Source of the DNA: JALORV01 sp963724365
GTDB taxonomy: Bacteria > Pseudomonadota > Gammaproteobacteria > Burkholderiales > Burkholderiaceae_F
Length of the DNA stretch: 64,000 nt
Reading direction: 5' to 3'
Assembly: GCA_963724365.1 (NCBI GenBank)
Contig: CAVRUR010000004.1
Coordinates: forward strand, 1 to 64,000
In this document: piece after piece, positions 27,128 to 36,188 of the stretch
Layout of the letters: every line of letters begins with the position of its first letter
Numbering within the stretch: the first letter of the stretch is position 1
The notes under the pieces: generated by a model
Database searches by the model: none
What the model saw: the letters and a program-made list of their open reading frames with translations, nothing else
What the model was told of the DNA's origin: nothing
Translations under genes and position numbers: made by a program

Positions 27128-28072
27128 ATGAAAACCAGATCCTCTTTCCCTAGCCCGACGACGAACCGCAAGGGTGTGTCGATGAAACTCAGATCCGTTC
27201 TCGCGGTCGCGGCGCTGGCCGCCTCGGCTGCGCTGGCGCCGTCGATAGCCTGGGCGCAGAAGACCTTTCCGACACCCGACGCTGCAGGCAATGCGTTCAT
27301 CGATGCAGCCGCCTCCAACGATGACGTTGCGATGCGCGAACTGCTCGGCGCGGATTTCCGCCGCTTCATCCCTCCGGAGTCCGTCACGGCAGACGCACGC
27401 ACCGCGTTCCTCTTCGCGTCGTCGAAGGGCCGCAAAGTCATCGCCGACGGGCCGAATCGCGCACACCTGTCGGTCGGGAGCGAGGGCTGGACGATGCCCA
27501 TTCCACTGATGAAATCTGGCGATGGCTGGCGCTTCGACGCGAAGGCCGGCGCGGAAGAAATGCGCATCCGTCGCATCGGGCGCAATGAACTGTCGGCCAT
27601 GCAGGCGGTACTGGCGCTGTATGACGCGCAAAAGGAGTACGCCGAGGCCGACCGCAACGGCGACGGAGTGCTCGAATACGCGCAGCGCTTACGCAGCAGC
27701 CCGGGCAAGCGTGACGGCCTGATCTGGCCTGACGATCCGGCCAGTCCGCTAGGCCCGTTGTACGGGGACGAAACCAAGGAAGGTGTCTATCACGGATATC
27801 GCTTCCGACTCCTGAAGGGGCAGGGGCCGGACGCGCGTGGCGGCGCGCGTGACTATGTGGTGAATGGACGTCTGACACAGGGCTTCGCCGCTGTCGCCTG
27901 GCCGGCGAAGTTCAACGACACCGGCATCATGTCGTTCATCATCAGCCACGACGGCCGCGTGTACCAGAAGGACCTCGGCCCGGGTACCGATGCTGCCGCG
28001 CGCGCGATGACACGCTTCAACCCGGACAAGAGCTGGACGCTGGTGCCCGACGCGCAGCTGGCCGTGAAGTAA
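27128..28072 (+). CDS. DUF2950 exported protein
   Basis: A 314-residue DUF2950 protein. GGAG at 27116-27119 overlaps the end of the DUF3300 gene and is 8 bp from the ATG at 27128. An internal ATG at 27182 would give a more standard signal peptide (MKLRSVLAVAALAASAALAP, cleavage after AWA). Family blocks: FPTPDAAGNAFIDAAASNDD, YAEADRNGDGVLEYAQ, DGLIWPDDPASPLGPLY, YHGYRFRLLKGQGPDARGGA, ISHDGRVYQKDLGP. The DRNGDG loop resembles a calcium-binding site. The gene is translationally close to DUF3300 (gap 12 bp), consistent with the conserved pair. Function unknown; a strong terminator follows. Confidence 0.88.
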   Translation: MKTRSSFPSPTTNRKGVSMKLRSVLAVAALAASAALAPSIAWAQKTFPTPDAAGNAFIDAAASNDDVAMRELLGADFRRFIPPESVTADARTAFLFASSKGRKVIADGPNRAHLSVGSEGWTMPIPLMKSGDGWRFDAKAGAEEMRIRRIGRNELSAMQAVLALYDAQKEYAEADRNGDGVLEYAQRLRSSPGKRDGLIWPDDPASPLGPLYGDETKEGVYHGYRFRLLKGQGPDARGGARDYVVNGRLTQGFAAVAWPAKFNDTGIMSFIISHDGRVYQKDLGPGTDAAARAMTRFNPDKSWTLVPDAQLAVK

Positions 28073-28094
28073 ACCGCTTTAACTCGACGAAAAC

Positions 28095-28123
28095 AAAACG
28101 GGGCGCCGCTGGCGCCCCGTTTT
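28095..28123. terminator. Bidirectional rho-independent terminator between convergent genes
   Basis: A perfect stem AAAACGGGGCGCC/GGCGCCCCGTTTT with a three-base loop lies between the DUF2950 stop (28072) and the stop of the minus-strand gene at 28137. The A run on one side and T run on the other let it act in both directions. Confidence 0.85.
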
Positions 28124-28136
28124 GCATGCAGGCGGT

Positions 28137-28733
28137 CTATTCGCCGCAGAGCAGCCGCATGCGGCGCTCGGCGACGTTGAACTCCTCGTCGGTCGCTGCA
28201 GCCAGGACCTGGTCCTTGGCTTGCTCGCACGCCGTCGCCTGCTGAACGTCGGCCGGTGCGGGTGCGGGCGCAGCCTTCTTCGCCGGTGCAGCTTGTGCGG
28301 CCGGCGTGCAGCGGCTATCGGGAACCAGGCGGATGTTCGAGAACTGGCCCTGTTCGACAGCCACGCAGTCACCGATACGCTTGCCCACCTGATCAGAGAC
28401 GATGCGGACCGTGGTGGTGCCGCCTACCAGCACCGTGTATTCGAACGCCTGTGATCGTCCGGCGAGCGAGCCGACCCCTCGGCCCGCTGCGGCGCCACCG
28501 ATCCCGCGCAACGCGCGGTTGCTGCCGGACTGGCCGCTTCCCGTTGCCAGGCCAATGCCACCGCCGACCAAGGTTCCCACTGTGCGAGACGTCTGGTCTG
28601 TGACGGTGGTCGCCGTGACATTGGTGATACGACCGTACTGCACGCGCGACTGCGCGTCGGCCACGGCGGGCAGTAGCGCAGCGGCGACAAGGGCGGACAT
28701 TGAAGCAAGAACAGCACGGACAGGACGATTCAT
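28137..28733 (-). CDS. Glycine-zipper (SlyB/17-kDa-like) outer-membrane protein
   Basis: A 198-residue exported protein. The start at 28733 has AGGAG at 8 bp and a signal peptide ending in ADAQ. Residues ~30-75 hold a glycine zipper (GTLVGGGIGLATGSGQ, GIGGAAAGRGVGSLAG) of the kind in the SlyB/PcP/17-kDa antigen family. The next block YTVLVGGTTTVRIVSDQVGK and GDCVAVEQGQFSNIRLV is also typical of this family. An Ala/Pro/Lys linker precedes a short C-terminal helix (DEEFNVAERRMRLLCGE) that is not usual. There is no lipobox at the signal cleavage site. Probably embedded in the outer membrane. Role unknown. Confidence 0.78.
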   Translation of the reverse strand: MNRPVRAVLASMSALVAAALLPAVADAQSRVQYGRITNVTATTVTDQTSRTVGTLVGGGIGLATGSGQSGSNRALRGIGGAAAGRGVGSLAGRSQAFEYTVLVGGTTTVRIVSDQVGKRIGDCVAVEQGQFSNIRLVPDSRCTPAAQAAPAKKAAPAPAPADVQQATACEQAKDQVLAAATDEEFNVAERRMRLLCGE

Positions 28734-28878
28734 CGAGAAGCTCCTAGGGAATGTGGACGGCGTCGACCGCGTCCGGAGATTGCATCGATGATACCGGGCG
28801 CGAATTTGAACCGGGGCCGGAGGCTCGACGGCGTCCGAAGCCAACGACCGCATTCCACCCGGCGATGCGGATGCGGGG

Positions 28879-29193
28879 TCAGCGACTCCACAGCGGCTTG
28901 CTCAGCCACAGCAGGAGAGCCGCGACGGCGCACACCATGCCGAGTCCGGCCAGGAAAGCAAAGGCAAGCGCACTCGGCTCGCGGCTCGCTAACATGCGCT
29001 TGAAAGACAGCCGTTCGAACAGAACGATGGGATTCGCGACCACGGCGAAGCAGATGAACGCGAACGCCAGCTTCAATGCGATGTTGTACGGTGGGGCCCA
29101 GTCACTCGCGGACCACGCCGATGACATCCACATGGCGCCGATCGCGGCCATCAGCGCCGACGCCATGATTTCCCTTGCCCGCCAATTGATCAT
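28879..29193 (-). CDS. Small inner-membrane protein, unknown function
   Basis: A 104-residue protein of unknown function with three hydrophobic segments (ASALMAAIGAMWMSSAW, LAFAFICFAVVANPIVLFE and AFLAGLGMVCAVAALLLWL). The start is chosen at MINWRAREIM (29193); an upstream ATG at 29229 would add a polar tail. It ends in KPLWSR. No similarity is recognised. It is isolated between the glycine-zipper gene and the LysR gene, with 145 bp to the former. Confidence 0.5.
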   Translation of the reverse strand: MINWRAREIMASALMAAIGAMWMSSAWSASDWAPPYNIALKLAFAFICFAVVANPIVLFERLSFKRMLASREPSALAFAFLAGLGMVCAVAALLLWLSKPLWSR

Positions 29194-29474
29194 GCGCACC
29201 CGCCTCCCGTCGGTCGCGCTACCGCCCACATCCTGTGCGTCTGGCAGGTGGCTAGCGCCTCGCGGCTGTCGTTTTCATCCGACGATACGCCCGCGTCACC
29301 TGTTGCACAGTCAACCTTTTGTTCTACGAGGTCCGGCGTGAACTCCGTCGGACCACCTCCTCCGGGCGGCGCTGAGGTTAGTGGAGATCAGGTTAGCTGC
29401 GTGAACTTCGGTATCCCAGGAACAGGGGCTAGCGGCGCCCTACCACCGCCGACTCCATCACATGCGGTGGTGCA

Positions 29475-30482
29475 TCAAGTGCGGCGTCGCGGCCGGGCTC
29501 GACGGCGAGTCGCGCGCGACTTCGAGGTTGCGGGCTTCAACAAGCCCGACAAGCGGTTCTCTTCGACCGTGATGGCACGTTCGGCTTCGAGGACGAACTC
29601 CCGGAACTTCTCCGATGCCGAACTCATCGGAAGCCCCTTGAGCCGTACCAGGCCATAGTTCACCGTCAGCCACGGCTCCGCCCCCAGCAGGGCAAGACTT
29701 CCGCTTTCAAGCTCCGTCGCGATGCTCGACAGCGTGGCGGCGGTGATCGCGTCGGAATCCGCGACGATGCTCTTGACGGCAGAGAACGAATTGCACTCGA
29801 GCGACGGAAAGGCGCGTGCGGCCGCTTCCGGATCCGCCGTTCGCTTCGCCGCCAGCATCGGCTCCATCAATCGAGGGGGAATCCGGGCCGGTGATACGAA
29901 GGGATACGAGAACGTGTCGACCGGCGTGATGCGGCCGCGCGCAGCCAGCGGGTGTCCCGTGCGTGCAACGAAGTAAAGCGGATGCTCTGCCATTGCCTCG
30001 ATCGTCAGGTCGTTCTCCTTCAACAGCGTGCTGATCTCGGCAACGAAGAAGTCCAGTTCGCGGGCACGCAGCTGGCGCAGGAGTTCATCCCAGTCCCGCA
30101 CCTGCAACCGGACGTTGATCTGCGGATAGGCGGTGATGAAGCGCGACAACGCGTGGCTCAGGGTCGATGCGACCGTGTACGGCCCGCCGCCCACGCTGAC
30201 ATGTCCGGAACAAAGGGTTCGGTCGCCCAGGATCTCCTGGTCAAGTTCCGTGGCGAGCAGCAGGACCTGGCGCGCACGCTGGATCACGACCCGTCCGACG
30301 TCGGTCGGCACGACTCCCACTGTCGTGCGCAGAAAGAGCGCTGTCCCGGCCTGCTGTTCGAGTGTCTGAATGCTGCGCGACAGCGCCGGCTGACTCAGCC
30401 GCAGTGCGACCGCAGCGCGGGCGAAGCTGCCGTGCTCGCTCAATGCCAGGACATGGCGCATCTGCCGCAGGTCGATTGCCAT
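29475..30482 (-). CDS. LysR-family transcriptional regulator
   Basis: A 335-residue LysR regulator. The N-terminal HTH is clear: MRHVLALSEHGSFARAAVAL, RLSQPALSRSIQTLEQQAG, followed by the effector-binding domain (SVGGGPYTVASTLSHALSRF, LDFFVAEISTLL, HPLAARGRITPVDTFSYPFV). The start at 30482 gives MAIDLRQM; longer readings lack family support. The C-terminus is unusually basic (SKSRATRRRARPRRR). It is divergent from the alkylsulfatase gene with 118 bp between, the usual layout for a LysR regulator and its target, so control of that gene is inferred. Its ligand may be an alkyl sulfate or product. Confidence 0.88.
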   Translation of the reverse strand: MAIDLRQMRHVLALSEHGSFARAAVALRLSQPALSRSIQTLEQQAGTALFLRTTVGVVPTDVGRVVIQRARQVLLLATELDQEILGDRTLCSGHVSVGGGPYTVASTLSHALSRFITAYPQINVRLQVRDWDELLRQLRARELDFFVAEISTLLKENDLTIEAMAEHPLYFVARTGHPLAARGRITPVDTFSYPFVSPARIPPRLMEPMLAAKRTADPEAAARAFPSLECNSFSAVKSIVADSDAITAATLSSIATELESGSLALLGAEPWLTVNYGLVRLKGLPMSSASEKFREFVLEAERAITVEENRLSGLLKPATSKSRATRRRARPRRRT

Positions 30483-30600
30483 GCATTCAGTATATGGTGA
30501 CCTTGTTCCCCATGCATTGGACTCATTGACACGGATCAACGACGCTGCGCGGCGCGTACTTACGCTGGACAAAACTCGAGTCGAGATACAGGAGCAGACC

Positions 30601-32722
30601 ATGAGCACATTCACGATCCGCGCATGTCGGACCCTCACCCTGGCCGTCACGATCAGCATGATCGCGGCCGCCCACGCCGCCGGCGGTGGCGGAGTGGCTC
30701 CGACGGATTCCGGGGCGCCCATCGGCAAGCACTTCGACCCGCTCGGCCAGCCGCCCGTCGAAGTTCACGATCGAACTGCGCAACGGCATCAAGGCCCAGT
30801 TGCCGTTCGAGCGACAAGCGCGACTTCGACGAGGCGAAGAAAGGCTTCATCGCCGAGCCGCCGTACAAGAAGATCATGGCCGACGCCGGCCACGTCGCGT
30901 GGGACATGGGCAGCTACCAGTGGCTGCTGACCGGCAAGGACTTCGAGAGCATCCACCCGTCGCTGCAGCGCCAGGCCGTCCTGAACATGGCCTACGGCCT
31001 GTATGAAGTCGTGCCGGGACGCATCTACCAGGTGCGCGGCTTCGACCTCGCCAACATCAGCTTCATCAAGGGCGACACCGGCTGGATCATCTTCGACCCG
31101 CTGACGGCGAAGGAAACGGCACGCGCCGCGCTCGAGTTCATCAACGAGAAGCTCGGCAAGCGGCCGGTCGTCGGCGTCGTCTACTCGCATTCGCACGTCG
31201 ACCACTTCGGCGGCGTGCGCGGCGTGGTGGACGAGGCCGACGTCGCCAGCGGCAAGGTGATGGTGATCGCGCCCGACGGTTTCATGAATGCGGCGATCGC
31301 CGAGAACGTGTTCGCCGGCAACGCGATGACCGCGGCGCACCGCAGTGGCAGTACGCCGTGCTGCTGCAGCGCCACCCCTTCGGCCACGTCGACCAGGCGA
31401 TCGGCAAGAACGTGGCGAGCGGCAACGTCGGGCTGATCGCGCCGAACCGGCTGATCGTCAAGGACTTCGAGGAGATCACGCTCGACGGCGTGAAGATGGT
31501 GTTCCAGAACGCGCCGGACACCGAGGCGCCGGTCGAGATGAACACCTACTTCCCGCAGTTCAAGGCGCTTTGGTCGGCGGAGATCGTCACCGGCACGATC
31601 CACAACATCTACACGCTGCGCGGCGCGCGCGTGCGCAATGCGCTCAACTGGTCGAAGGAGATCAACGAGGCGCTGTACAAGTTCGGCCAGGAGGCCGAGG
31701 TGATGTTCGCCTCGCACAGCTGGCCGCGCTGGGGCAACGCCCGCATCCAGGAAGTGCTGCGCGCGCAGCGCGACGCCTACGCCAACCTCAACAACCAGGC
31801 GCTGCACTACGCCAACCGGGGCGTGACGATCAACGAGATCCACAACGTCTACGAGGTGCCGAAGAGCCTGCAGCAGCAGTGGGCCGCGCGCAGCTACCAC
31901 GGCGACGTGCAGAACAACTCGCGCGGCGTGATCAACCGCTTCCTCGGCCACTACGACGGCAACCCGGTCAACCTGATCCCGCTGTCGCCGAAGGACTCGG
32001 CGCCGCTCTACGTCGAGATGATGGGCGGCTCGGCGAAGATCATCGCCAAGGGCAAGGAACTGATGGCCCAGGGCAAGTACCTGCATGCCACCGAGATCCT
32101 CGAACCGGCTGGTGTTCGCCGAGCCGCAGAACCAGGCCGGCCCGCCGGCTGCTGGCCGACGCCTACGAGCAACTCGGCTACCAGGCCGAGAGCACCAGCG
32201 TGCGCAACAGCTTCCTGCAGGGCGCGTACGAGCTGCGCAACGGCCTGCCGGGCGGCGTGCCGGTCCGCTCGACCGGGCCCGGACGTGGTCCGCGCGATGA
32301 CGACCGAGCAGTGGCTCGACTTCGTCGGCATCAGCATGGATCCGAAGAAGGCCGATGGCATCCGCTTCGTCATCAACCTCGTGACGCCGGACAACGGCGA
32401 GAAGCATGCGGTCGAGCTGAGCAACGCGACGCTGACGACCATCAAGGGCGAACAGGCGAAGAACCCGGACCTGACGGTCACGGTGAACCGCGCCGATCTC
32501 AACCAGGTGATGATGGGGCAGGCGTCGTTCGACGACCTGATCAAGGCGGGCAAGGCGAAGTTCGAGGGCGACCGCAAGGGCTTCGACCAGTTACGCGCGA
32601 TCCTTGTGCCGTTCACGCCCGACTTCGAGATCCTGCCCGGCACCGCGCCCAAGAAGCCGACCGAGGCGCCGAAGCCGTTCGAGGTGCGTGAGCTGGTGAA
32701 CCCGATGGTGAGCGGCGACTGA
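30601..32722 (+). pseudogene. Alkylsulfatase of the SdsA1/BDS1 type, multiply frameshifted
   Basis: A metallo-beta-lactamase-fold alkylsulfatase of ~700 residues: signal peptide ending in AHAA, metal motif YSHSHVDHFGG, dimerisation region (IHNIYTLRGARVRNALNWSK, HSWPRWGN), and a C-terminal SCP2-like domain (NATLTTIKGEQAKNPDLTV, FEVRELVNPM). The frame changes near 30760, 30825, 31345, 32105, 32145 and 32283. The last three are each +1 (CTCGAACC, GCCGGCCCG, CCCGGACG); together they restore the original frame. The 180 bp between them still encodes FAEPQNQAARRLLADAYEQLGYQAESTSVRNSFL across frames. Conserved protein between indels argues for sequence error; if real, the enzyme is dead. Intact homologues hydrolyse alkyl sulfates such as SDS in the periplasm. 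Confidence 0.8.
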
Positions 32723-32954
32723 CGGCTTATCAACAGCAAGCGCCGGCGGGGTGTGCAGGCCGATCGCCTGCCTAATGCCTGCGTTGACGCCCACGCCGTG
32801 ATCGGTCGCGGCGCGCACGGGCAGTTCGGACAAAGGGGCTCGCTAAGAAGCGGTCAGCGATGGCCGCTTCGCGGTCGCTCGCCAGCGTCTGCTTTCAAAA
32901 CTCGCCGCGGGTCCGTTGCGCCGGACCCGCGTGGAACGAATCGACTGCGGTCGG

Positions 32955-33417
32955 TCAGGACCTGAGCGAAAGCTGCATGCCGGACAGATCAATCGACACC
33001 ATCAGGCCAATCTGCCGTCCCGATACGCGCAGTCGCACGCCGCGTGAGTTCTGCAGTTCGGCAACGCCGGCGCCGCCTGCCAGCGCGCCACTGGCACCAA
33101 TCGCGGTGTAGGTGCCCTCGATGTCCTTGGCCGTCTTCAGGTTGTAGACCTCGCCGACAAAGTCCGTGCGCGCCACGCCGATGGTCGCTCCCAGGCTGAC
33201 GCCGCCGATGTTCAGGTGATAACCGTTGTCCTTGAAGACCAAGGTGCCGCTGCCGCCGCTGCCGCCGATGATGAACCCGGCGCGCCACAGCGAGAACTCG
33301 ATCGTGGCATCCGGCTTGCCCTGGGCCTGAGCCGCTGACCGGAACACTGGCGGCAACGGCCACGGCCGCTGCCGAGGCGATGAACTGGCGGCGGGTCTTC
33401 TTCTCGTTTGACATCAT
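32955..33417 (-). CDS. Tat-exported protein of unknown function, frameshifted near 33350
   Basis: The start at 33417 gives MMSNEKKTRRQFIASAAAV, a twin-arginine signal (RRQF). The frame is lost around 33350 and resumes as SAAQAQGKPDATIEFSLWRA. The mature part is a Gly-rich beta protein (GFIIGGSGGSGTLVFKDNGY, ISIDLSGMQLSL-like end) with a conserved-looking GEVYNLKTAKDIEGTYTAIG block. It somewhat recalls families of the YSC84/SYLF or DUF1134 kind, but I cannot assign it. Length after repair is ~153 residues. The 232 bp between it and the sulfatase stop hold no gene. Confidence 0.6.
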
Positions 33418-33725
33418 GGTGACTCCCATCTGTGGGTGGAGGTGAATGTGATCGGCCGCGTACGTCGCGGCTGACGCGGTGGATCTTGCGGATTCGGCCG
33501 CATGCGGCGTTCGACGCAGACAGCCGCCGAAGGTCAAAACTATCATGCCGAGAGGCAGCGCGCTTGTGATGACGGTCAAGTCGGTGTCACGGTCGGTGGC
33601 GCGCCACCGGAGATCCTTGCGCAACAGCGGCCGCGGTACGATCCGCCGGCGCCGGGTCCGCCATCGACGGCGGTCAAACGCCGAGCGGGACCCGCCGTTC
33701 GATTCGGCAGGCGCGGGCCTGATCC
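33418..33725. other. 308-bp divergent intergenic region
   Basis: The region between the Tat substrate (minus) and the AI-2E permease (plus). It should hold both promoters, but I could not single out a convincing -35/-10 pair or operator. Reading frames crossing it lack protein-like features. No hairpin of note. Confidence 0.4.
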
Positions 33726-34784
33726 ATGAACGACATGCTGCGAACGACGACGAACGCGACGGTCCTGGTGGTAGCGGCCGGCTGGCTGCTGCACATCGGC
33801 AAGGGCATCTTCGTGCCGATCGTGCTGAGCGTGCTCCTGGTCTACGTGATCGACGGCCTCGCGCGCCTGTTCGCACGCTTGCCCGTCGTTGGCCCGCAGC
33901 TTCCCGGGCAACTTCGATACGCGCTGTCGATCGTTCTGATCGCCGTGATCCTCGTGTATGTCACGCGCATGCTGATCGCGAGCCTGGGCAATGTCGTCGC
34001 GCTGGCGCCGCAGTACGAGACTTCGCTGCTCAACGCGATCCAGGCGATGGCCGTGCGGCTGGGCATGGAAGACGCTCCCACCTGGGCGACGCTGCGCCGG
34101 GACCTCCTGGCCCAGATCAGCCTGCAGCGAGCGATCGGAACCACCTTCGCATCGGTGTCCGCAATCGCCGCCAGCCTGGTCGTCATCTTCCTGTACGGCG
34201 CCTTCCTGCTGCTGGAGAAGCGCTCGTTTGCAGCGAAGATCGACGCCCTGTCGAGCGACCCGGCGCGCGTTGCACGGCTGCGCCGCATCATCGCCGACAT
34301 CAACGGCAAGATCGGGTCGTACCTCGCCCTCAAGACTGTCGTCAGCGTCGTACAGGGCGTTGTCGCGTGGGCGATCATGGCCTACTTCGACCTGCAGTTC
34401 GCGCCCTTCTGGGCCGTGCTGATCGGCCTGCTCAACTTCGTTCCGTACGTTGGGACAGTGCTCAGCATCTTCTTTCCGGTCGCCTTCGCGACAATGCAGT
34501 TCGGCGACCTCGGCACCGTGATCACCCTGCTGGCCGCCCTGTCGGTGGGCCAGTTCGTGATCGGGTTCTTTCTCGACCCCTGGCTGATGGGCAGCTCGCT
34601 GAACATGAGCCCCTTCGTCATCCTGGTGAGCATCACGGTCTGGGGCGGGCTATGGGGCATTCCGGGCGCCTTCCTGGCAGTGCCGATCACCGCCTGCCTG
34701 GCGATGGTCTTCGCCGAGTTTGCAGGGACGCGGCCGATTGCCGTGCTGCTGTCGCGCAACGGAGAAGTGGCCGCGCCGCCGTGA
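33726..34784 (+). CDS. AI-2E (PerM/TqsA) family permease
   Basis: A 352-residue inner-membrane protein of the AI-2E transporter family (YdiK/PerM/TqsA). TM pairs at the N-terminus (TVLVVAAGWLLHIGKGIFVP, VLLVYVIDGL) and the family signature near the C-terminus (LLNFVPYVGTVLSIFFPV, DPWLMGSSLNMSPFVILVSI, WGGLWGIPGAFLAVPITA) are clear. A soluble helical segment (~100-160) is normal for the family. Members export autoinducer-2, other solutes or Na+; the substrate cannot be predicted. No strong ribosome site precedes the ATG. Convergent with nrsF (42 bp apart). Confidence 0.9.
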   Translation: MNDMLRTTTNATVLVVAAGWLLHIGKGIFVPIVLSVLLVYVIDGLARLFARLPVVGPQLPGQLRYALSIVLIAVILVYVTRMLIASLGNVVALAPQYETSLLNAIQAMAVRLGMEDAPTWATLRRDLLAQISLQRAIGTTFASVSAIAASLVVIFLYGAFLLLEKRSFAAKIDALSSDPARVARLRRIIADINGKIGSYLALKTVVSVVQGVVAWAIMAYFDLQFAPFWAVLIGLLNFVPYVGTVLSIFFPVAFATMQFGDLGTVITLLAALSVGQFVIGFFLDPWLMGSSLNMSPFVILVSITVWGGLWGIPGAFLAVPITACLAMVFAEFAGTRPIAVLLSRNGEVAAPP

Positions 34785-34826
34785 CAGCAGGTATCGCCGG
34801 CGCCATGGAACGCGCCCCGGCACCGG

Positions 34827-35468
34827 TCACCAGCGCAATATGCGCGGCCCGATCGCAGCGCCGATGACGGCCGGGATTGCCATGCCGAGCACGTACCAGA
34901 TCGCCAGGAACGGCGCCGCAAGTTCGGGGCAGTGCAGCAGGTAGGCGAGCGTGCCCAGTGCCCCGGCGAACAGCCCGGTGGCCGCACCCGCCAGCCTCAG
35001 CCGCGTCGGCGCGAGTGTGCGCATGGCGGCGAGCAGCAGCACGAATGCCGGCAGCGACAGCATCACGATATTGAGCGGACACGAACTCCAGCTCGATCCC
35101 ATCACGAGCGGCATCCGTTCGGCCGGTGCGGCCGCGAGCAGCACGACGGCGGCGAGCCCCCAGAGGGCCACCAGCGGTGCGACCACGGCCTGCGCAGCGC
35201 GGCGCGCGTCGACACCGGGCCGGGCGAGCCGCGCCACAAGCACGGCACTGGCACCGGCCACGACCGCAACGAAGCCCCACTTGATCCAGAACATCGGCAC
35301 CTGCATGTCGGTGGCGAGGTCCGGATTCACTCCGAGACGCCACAGCATCAGCGGCAACGCCGCCGCGACGCCGAGCAGCGATGCGAGCAGCAGGCGTCGG
35401 ACCGGCGCGCGCGGATCAACGGCCTCGGCCTGCCGGGACAGCACGGCAATCAGGTCGTCGGTCTTCAT
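34827..35468 (-). CDS. nrsF: NrsF-type anti-sigma factor (DUF1109)
   Basis: A 213-residue inner-membrane protein with six TM helices (RLLLASLLGVAAALPLML, WGFVAVVAGASAVLVARLA, LVALWGLAAVVLLAA and three more). DUF1109/NrsF proteins are anti-sigma factors of SigF-type ECF sigma factors. A periplasmic Cys (SSWSSCPLNIVMLSLPAF) and another in LLHCPEL correspond to the Cys pair needed for metal or redox sensing in characterised NrsF. The start overlaps the end of the sigma gene (35465-35468), so the two are coupled. Expected action: hold the sigma factor at the membrane until Cu, Cd, Cr or oxidative signals release it. Confidence 0.9.
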   Translation of the reverse strand: MKTDDLIAVLSRQAEAVDPRAPVRRLLLASLLGVAAALPLMLWRLGVNPDLATDMQVPMFWIKWGFVAVVAGASAVLVARLARPGVDARRAAQAVVAPLVALWGLAAVVLLAAAPAERMPLVMGSSWSSCPLNIVMLSLPAFVLLLAAMRTLAPTRLRLAGAATGLFAGALGTLAYLLHCPELAAPFLAIWYVLGMAIPAVIGAAIGPRILRW

Positions 35469-36025
35469 CGCTCGCTCCGGATGCGGGCTGCCAGCACCTT
35501 CAACCCGCGGTGCACGCCGACCTTGACTGCCGAGGCCGAGAGGCCCGTCCGCCGGGCGGCTTCCTCAACCGACAGGCCTTCGATCTTGACGTACTCGATC
35601 GGCAGCCGCTGCTTGTCTGGCAACTGCGCGAGCAGAACATGCAGGTCGCGTCGCGCTTCGTGCGCCGCCGGCTCGGCCTCGGAGCCCAGTTCGTCGAGGT
35701 CCTCGTCGATGGGGTCGTGCAGCGCCTCGCGCCCGGCACGCGCGCGCAGCAGGTCGATCAGCTTGTAGCGGGCGATTGCATACATCCAGGCTGTGACTGC
35801 CTGGTCCGGATCGTACGTAAGGCGCTTGTTGTGCACTGCCAGCAGCGTTTCCTGCACCAGGTCCTCGACATCGTCCGGGTGTTGAGCCATGCGGCGCCTG
35901 AAAAATGGGCGAAGAAACGACGCCGTTTCGCGCAGCAGTCCTGCATACGCCTCGGCGTCGCCGCGCTGTGCCGCGACCATCAGGTCGTGCAGGCGCGCTT
36001 CGCGGGCCGCGTTCGCCGGATTCAC
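35465..36025 (-). CDS. sigF: ECF sigma factor, SigF type
   Basis: A 186-residue ECF sigma factor. Region 2 has AYAGLLRETASFLRPFFRRR, HPDDVEDLVQETLLAVHNKR and TAWMYAIARYKLIDLLRARA; region 4 has LPIEYVKIEGLSVEEAARRT and SASAVKVGVHRGLKVLAARI. The DDVEDLVQETLLAVH box and the NrsF partner place it in the SigF/NrsF group. The chosen start is GTG at 36025. A site for the same sigma, GTAACC-N16-CGAAC, lies on this strand at 36042-36068, only 17 bp upstream, implying autoregulation with a very short leader. The next Met is 15 codons in (35980). Divergent from the bufferin-type operon it probably controls. Confidence 0.92.
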   Translation of the reverse strand: MNPANAAREARLHDLMVAAQRGDAEAYAGLLRETASFLRPFFRRRMAQHPDDVEDLVQETLLAVHNKRLTYDPDQAVTAWMYAIARYKLIDLLRARAGREALHDPIDEDLDELGSEAEPAAHEARRDLHVLLAQLPDKQRLPIEYVKIEGLSVEEAARRTGLSASAVKVGVHRGLKVLAARIRSER

Positions 36026-36041
36026 GTGGGCCTGTCCATGG

Positions 36042-36068
36042 GTTCGGCAGCCGCGATCGCGCGGTTAC
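36042..36068 (-). promoter_or_regulatory. SigF-type promoter of the sigma/anti-sigma operon
   Basis: On the minus strand, GTAACC (36068-36063) and CGAAC (36046-36042) are separated by exactly 16 bp. This is the same spacing as the two plus-strand sites at 36101 and 38788, and close to the GTAACG/CGAA elements known for Caulobacter SigF. The start codon lies only 17 bp beyond the -10 element. Confidence 0.65.
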
Positions 36069-36099
36069 AGGCAAGCACAAAAATATTCCTGCGGCGGAC

Positions 36100-36127
36100 T
36101 GTAACGCGCGGAGGTCGCCGAACGAAT
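36100..36127 (+). promoter_or_regulatory. SigF-type promoter of the bufferin-type operon
   Basis: TGTAACG (36100-36106) and CGAAT (36123-36127) with a 16-bp spacer, followed by AAGCAGGC. The same string, CGAATAAGCAGGC, occurs in the promoter at 38787-38814. The first gene starts 62 bp downstream. Confidence 0.8.
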
Positions 36128-36188
36128 AAGCAGGCAGGTCGCCGCGGTGGTCGCGCCGGCCCATCCCAACCCGTCAGGAGATTTCCGC

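Noticed and set aside
34827..36025. Sigma/anti-sigma pair as an RpoE/RseA-type system
   Set aside because: The partner is a six-TM DUF1109 protein, not an RseA- or ChrR-type anti-sigma, so the SigF/NrsF group fits better.
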